From JBFXDW01 sp050180745 (GTDB taxonomy: Bacteria; Pseudomonadota; Alphaproteobacteria; UBA9219), in assembly GCA_050180745.1 (NCBI GenBank), contig JBFXDW010000097.1:1-6780 (forward strand): a stretch of 6,780 nucleotides of DNA. Direction: 5' to 3'. The notes below the pieces were generated by a model, which saw only the letters and a list, made by a program, of their open reading frames with translations, was not told where the DNA came from and made no database searches. Of this stretch, positions 5,888 to 6,780 are shown piece by piece. The number at the start of each line of letters is the position of its first letter. The first letter of the stretch is position 1. The position numbers were made by a program, and so were the translations under genes.

Positions 5888-6184
5888 CTATCGCCCGCGT
5901 CGTTTGTTTGTGCTAAATTCATTGTCGTTCGAGTCTTGATGGTTGTAAGTATTGGTGCGCCTCTCAGAGTAGGGGTTATTGGCTGGTGCTAGGTCGCCAG
6001 CAGTCGATTGGCGATTGCCGAGTCCATCGGGACGCGACTTTCTATAATTATAATCCTCGGCGGCATGACGACGATAATAATCGTCTCGCGTTTCTAGCGG
6101 ATCAACCCTTTTGCCATTAGAGGCGAGGGCAGAAGGGACCGCACAAATTGTGACAATCAAGGCAAGAGTTATTTCTTTCATCAT
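5888..6184 (-). CDS. 98-aa secreted or periplasmic protein of unknown function
   Basis: First gene of the minus-strand cargo unit. Start at ATG 6184 (an ATG at 6181 and a GTG at 6193 are also in frame); a G-rich Shine-Dalgarno-like GGGGGG lies 8 nt upstream of 6184. Residues 1-21 form a classical signal peptide with Lys3, a hydrophobic core and a cleavage site ALA|S after residue 21. The mature 77 residues are hydrophilic and rich in Arg, Asn, Asp and Tyr, with no cysteine, and are probably largely disordered: a DDYYRRHAAEDYNYR segment, then an Asn/Ser/Arg-rich tail ending KRRGR. I do not recognise a family. With the Sel1 lipoprotein in the same unit, an envelope location for both is suggested. 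An A/T-rich region upstream (6194-6270) must hold the promoter, but I cannot place it with confidence. Confidence 0.72.
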   Translation of the reverse strand: MMKEITLALIVTICAVPSALASNGKRVDPLETRDDYYRRHAAEDYNYRKSRPDGLGNRQSTAGDLAPANNPYSERRTNTYNHQDSNDNEFSTNKRRGR

Positions 6185-6276
6185 AGCTGACACCCCCCAT
6201 TTAGAAAATATGAAGTATTTCTTGCTACAAGGTTACGATAAAAAAGGGAGGGATATAAGGGGAAAATCTTGATTAA

Positions 6277-6297
6277 TGGGGTATCTTTGGGGGTATC
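6277..6297 (+). repeat. Right pair of putative integrase arm sites
   Basis: TGGGGTATC (6277-6285) and GGGGGTATC (6289-6297) repeat the arrangement at 2116-2138: same orientation, same 12-bp period, same unit apart from one base and the 3-nt linkers. The pair lies about 50 nt before the putative right attachment core, as expected for an element arm. Confidence 0.5.
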
Positions 6298-6349
6298 TAT
6301 TGGATTGTTGTAATAAATTATTCTTTTATAACAATGTGTTGTTGCTGCA

Positions 6350-6370
6350 GTTTGATGCCGTCCCCACCAT
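6350..6370 (+). other. Candidate degenerate attR
   Basis: Positions 6350-6366 match tRNA positions 1983-1999 at 14 of 17 bases, including an uninterrupted CCGTCCCCA. After that the tRNA has GGCACCAT and this copy has CCAT directly, so four bases are missing. Placement just outside the right arm-site pair supports attR. The match is short and imperfect, so chance or an older, decayed insertion remains possible. Confidence 0.4.
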
Positions 6371-6780
6371 GTTTATCAACAAGTTAGCTCTCCCCTTCAT
6401 CTGCGTTTTACCCTCTGTGTGGAACTTTTGTGTGGAACTTTTTTGAAAAACTATTCCTGAGGCTCCCATTGAGGCCTGTGGCATGAAGGCTGTTAGGCCG
6501 TCCAGAGTATCCCTTTTCCCTTGGTCTATAAGAACAAGGAGCCACTTTTGTGTGCCTGTGTATGTTTGGCGTAAAAGGCTTTTAAAATAAATGGTGAGAG
6601 ACTTTGCTTGTCTACTTTCTATAACAATAAAGACTGCCCTCTCCTATGTCTCTCTTTACCGAAGACACCAAATGTAATTTTTTATACCCCGTTCACGCCA
6701 AAACCCGAAAATCCTTGGGTGAGATGACGCGGAAGTTATCCGTAACGGAATCGCAGTATTTTTGCCAGTTTTTGGGCACT
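6371..6780. other. Right flank with no confident gene; decayed-looking minus-strand frame
   Basis: No complete gene is supported. A minus-strand frame is open for 105 codons from 6643 to a stop at 6326-6328, but it has no ATG, GTG or TTG in its first part and no recognisable motif, so it may be a broken gene or chance. At the right edge two incompatible frames compete. On the plus strand, ATG 6646 stays open to 6780 (45 codons, no Shine-Dalgarno). On the minus strand, a frame entering from the edge ends at TGA 6695-6693 (29 codons, ending KDFRVLA). More sequence to the right would decide. Confidence 0.35.
6416..6441 (+). repeat. Perfect 13-bp tandem duplication
   Basis: TGTGTGGAACTTT occurs twice with no gap (6416-6428 and 6429-6441), followed by further T residues. 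A 13-bp unit changes the reading frame by one base. In the open minus-strand frame crossing it, removing one copy would bring a stop codon shortly after. Confidence 0.85.

Noticed and set aside
5616..5939. 107-codon plus-strand frame.
   Set aside because: It is antisense to the Sel1 start, the 53-aa gene and the secreted-protein end, all of which have signals or good ribosome sites; it has none.
6304..6335. A/T-rich inverted repeat ATTGTT/AACAAT near the candidate attR.
   Set aside because: Only 6 matched pairs at the ends with mismatched A/T filling; expected by chance in such A/T-rich sequence.

Overview
The window looks like a chromosomal segment of an alphaproteobacterium: a CobS-like membrane protein, a SYLF-domain lipoprotein and a tRNA-Phe are followed by a small integrative element inserted at the 3' end of that tRNA. 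The alphaproteobacterial assignment is an inference from protein flavour and moderate GC content; nothing in the window fixes the genus.

Layout. Positions 1-142 show no convincing gene. Positions 143-1752 (minus strand) hold a two-gene backbone unit: a divergent CobS-family protein, probably read from a leaderless transcript, and then a SYLF/Ysc84 lipoprotein. A tRNA-Phe (anticodon GAA, CCA encoded) lies at 1931-2006 with a good sigma70-type promoter at 1875-1903.

The element runs from the tRNA 3' end to about 6370, roughly 4.4 kb. It starts with an intact P4-type tyrosine recombinase (2158-3369), followed 2 nt later by an unrecognised 248-aa protein (3372-4118). After a strong hairpin comes a second plus-strand cluster: a small excisionase-type HTH protein (4248-4442) behind an inverted repeat, a 42-aa ORF joined by an ATGA overlap, the apparent C-terminal remnant of a conserved mobile-element protein (4568-4840), and an 82-aa protein (4716-4964) whose first half overlaps that remnant in another frame. 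On the minus strand, reading towards that cluster, lies a three-gene cargo unit: a 98-aa secreted protein (6184-5888), a 53-aa protein with an excellent Shine-Dalgarno sequence (5871-5710) and a 231-aa Sel1-repeat lipoprotein (5641-4946).

Both element ends carry a pair of GGGGGTAT-type repeats with 12-bp period (2116-2138 and 6277-6297), probable integrase arm sites. A degenerate copy of the tRNA 3' end at 6350-6370 is the best candidate for the far attachment site. Beyond it, 6371-6780 has no confident gene, only a minus-strand open frame of 105 codons without a start, containing a perfect 13-bp tandem duplication.

How it works together: the integrase and the HTH protein (candidate excisionase or regulator) would handle movement. 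The secreted protein and Sel1 lipoprotein look like envelope-directed cargo. No replication, conjugation or recognised defence gene is visible, so the element is probably passive, mobilised by its own integrase and dependent on other elements for transfer. The main points of interest are the CobS homologue lacking the family's acidic residues, the dual-coding overlap, the inverted repeat controlling the HTH gene, and the unrecognised integrase-linked ORF.
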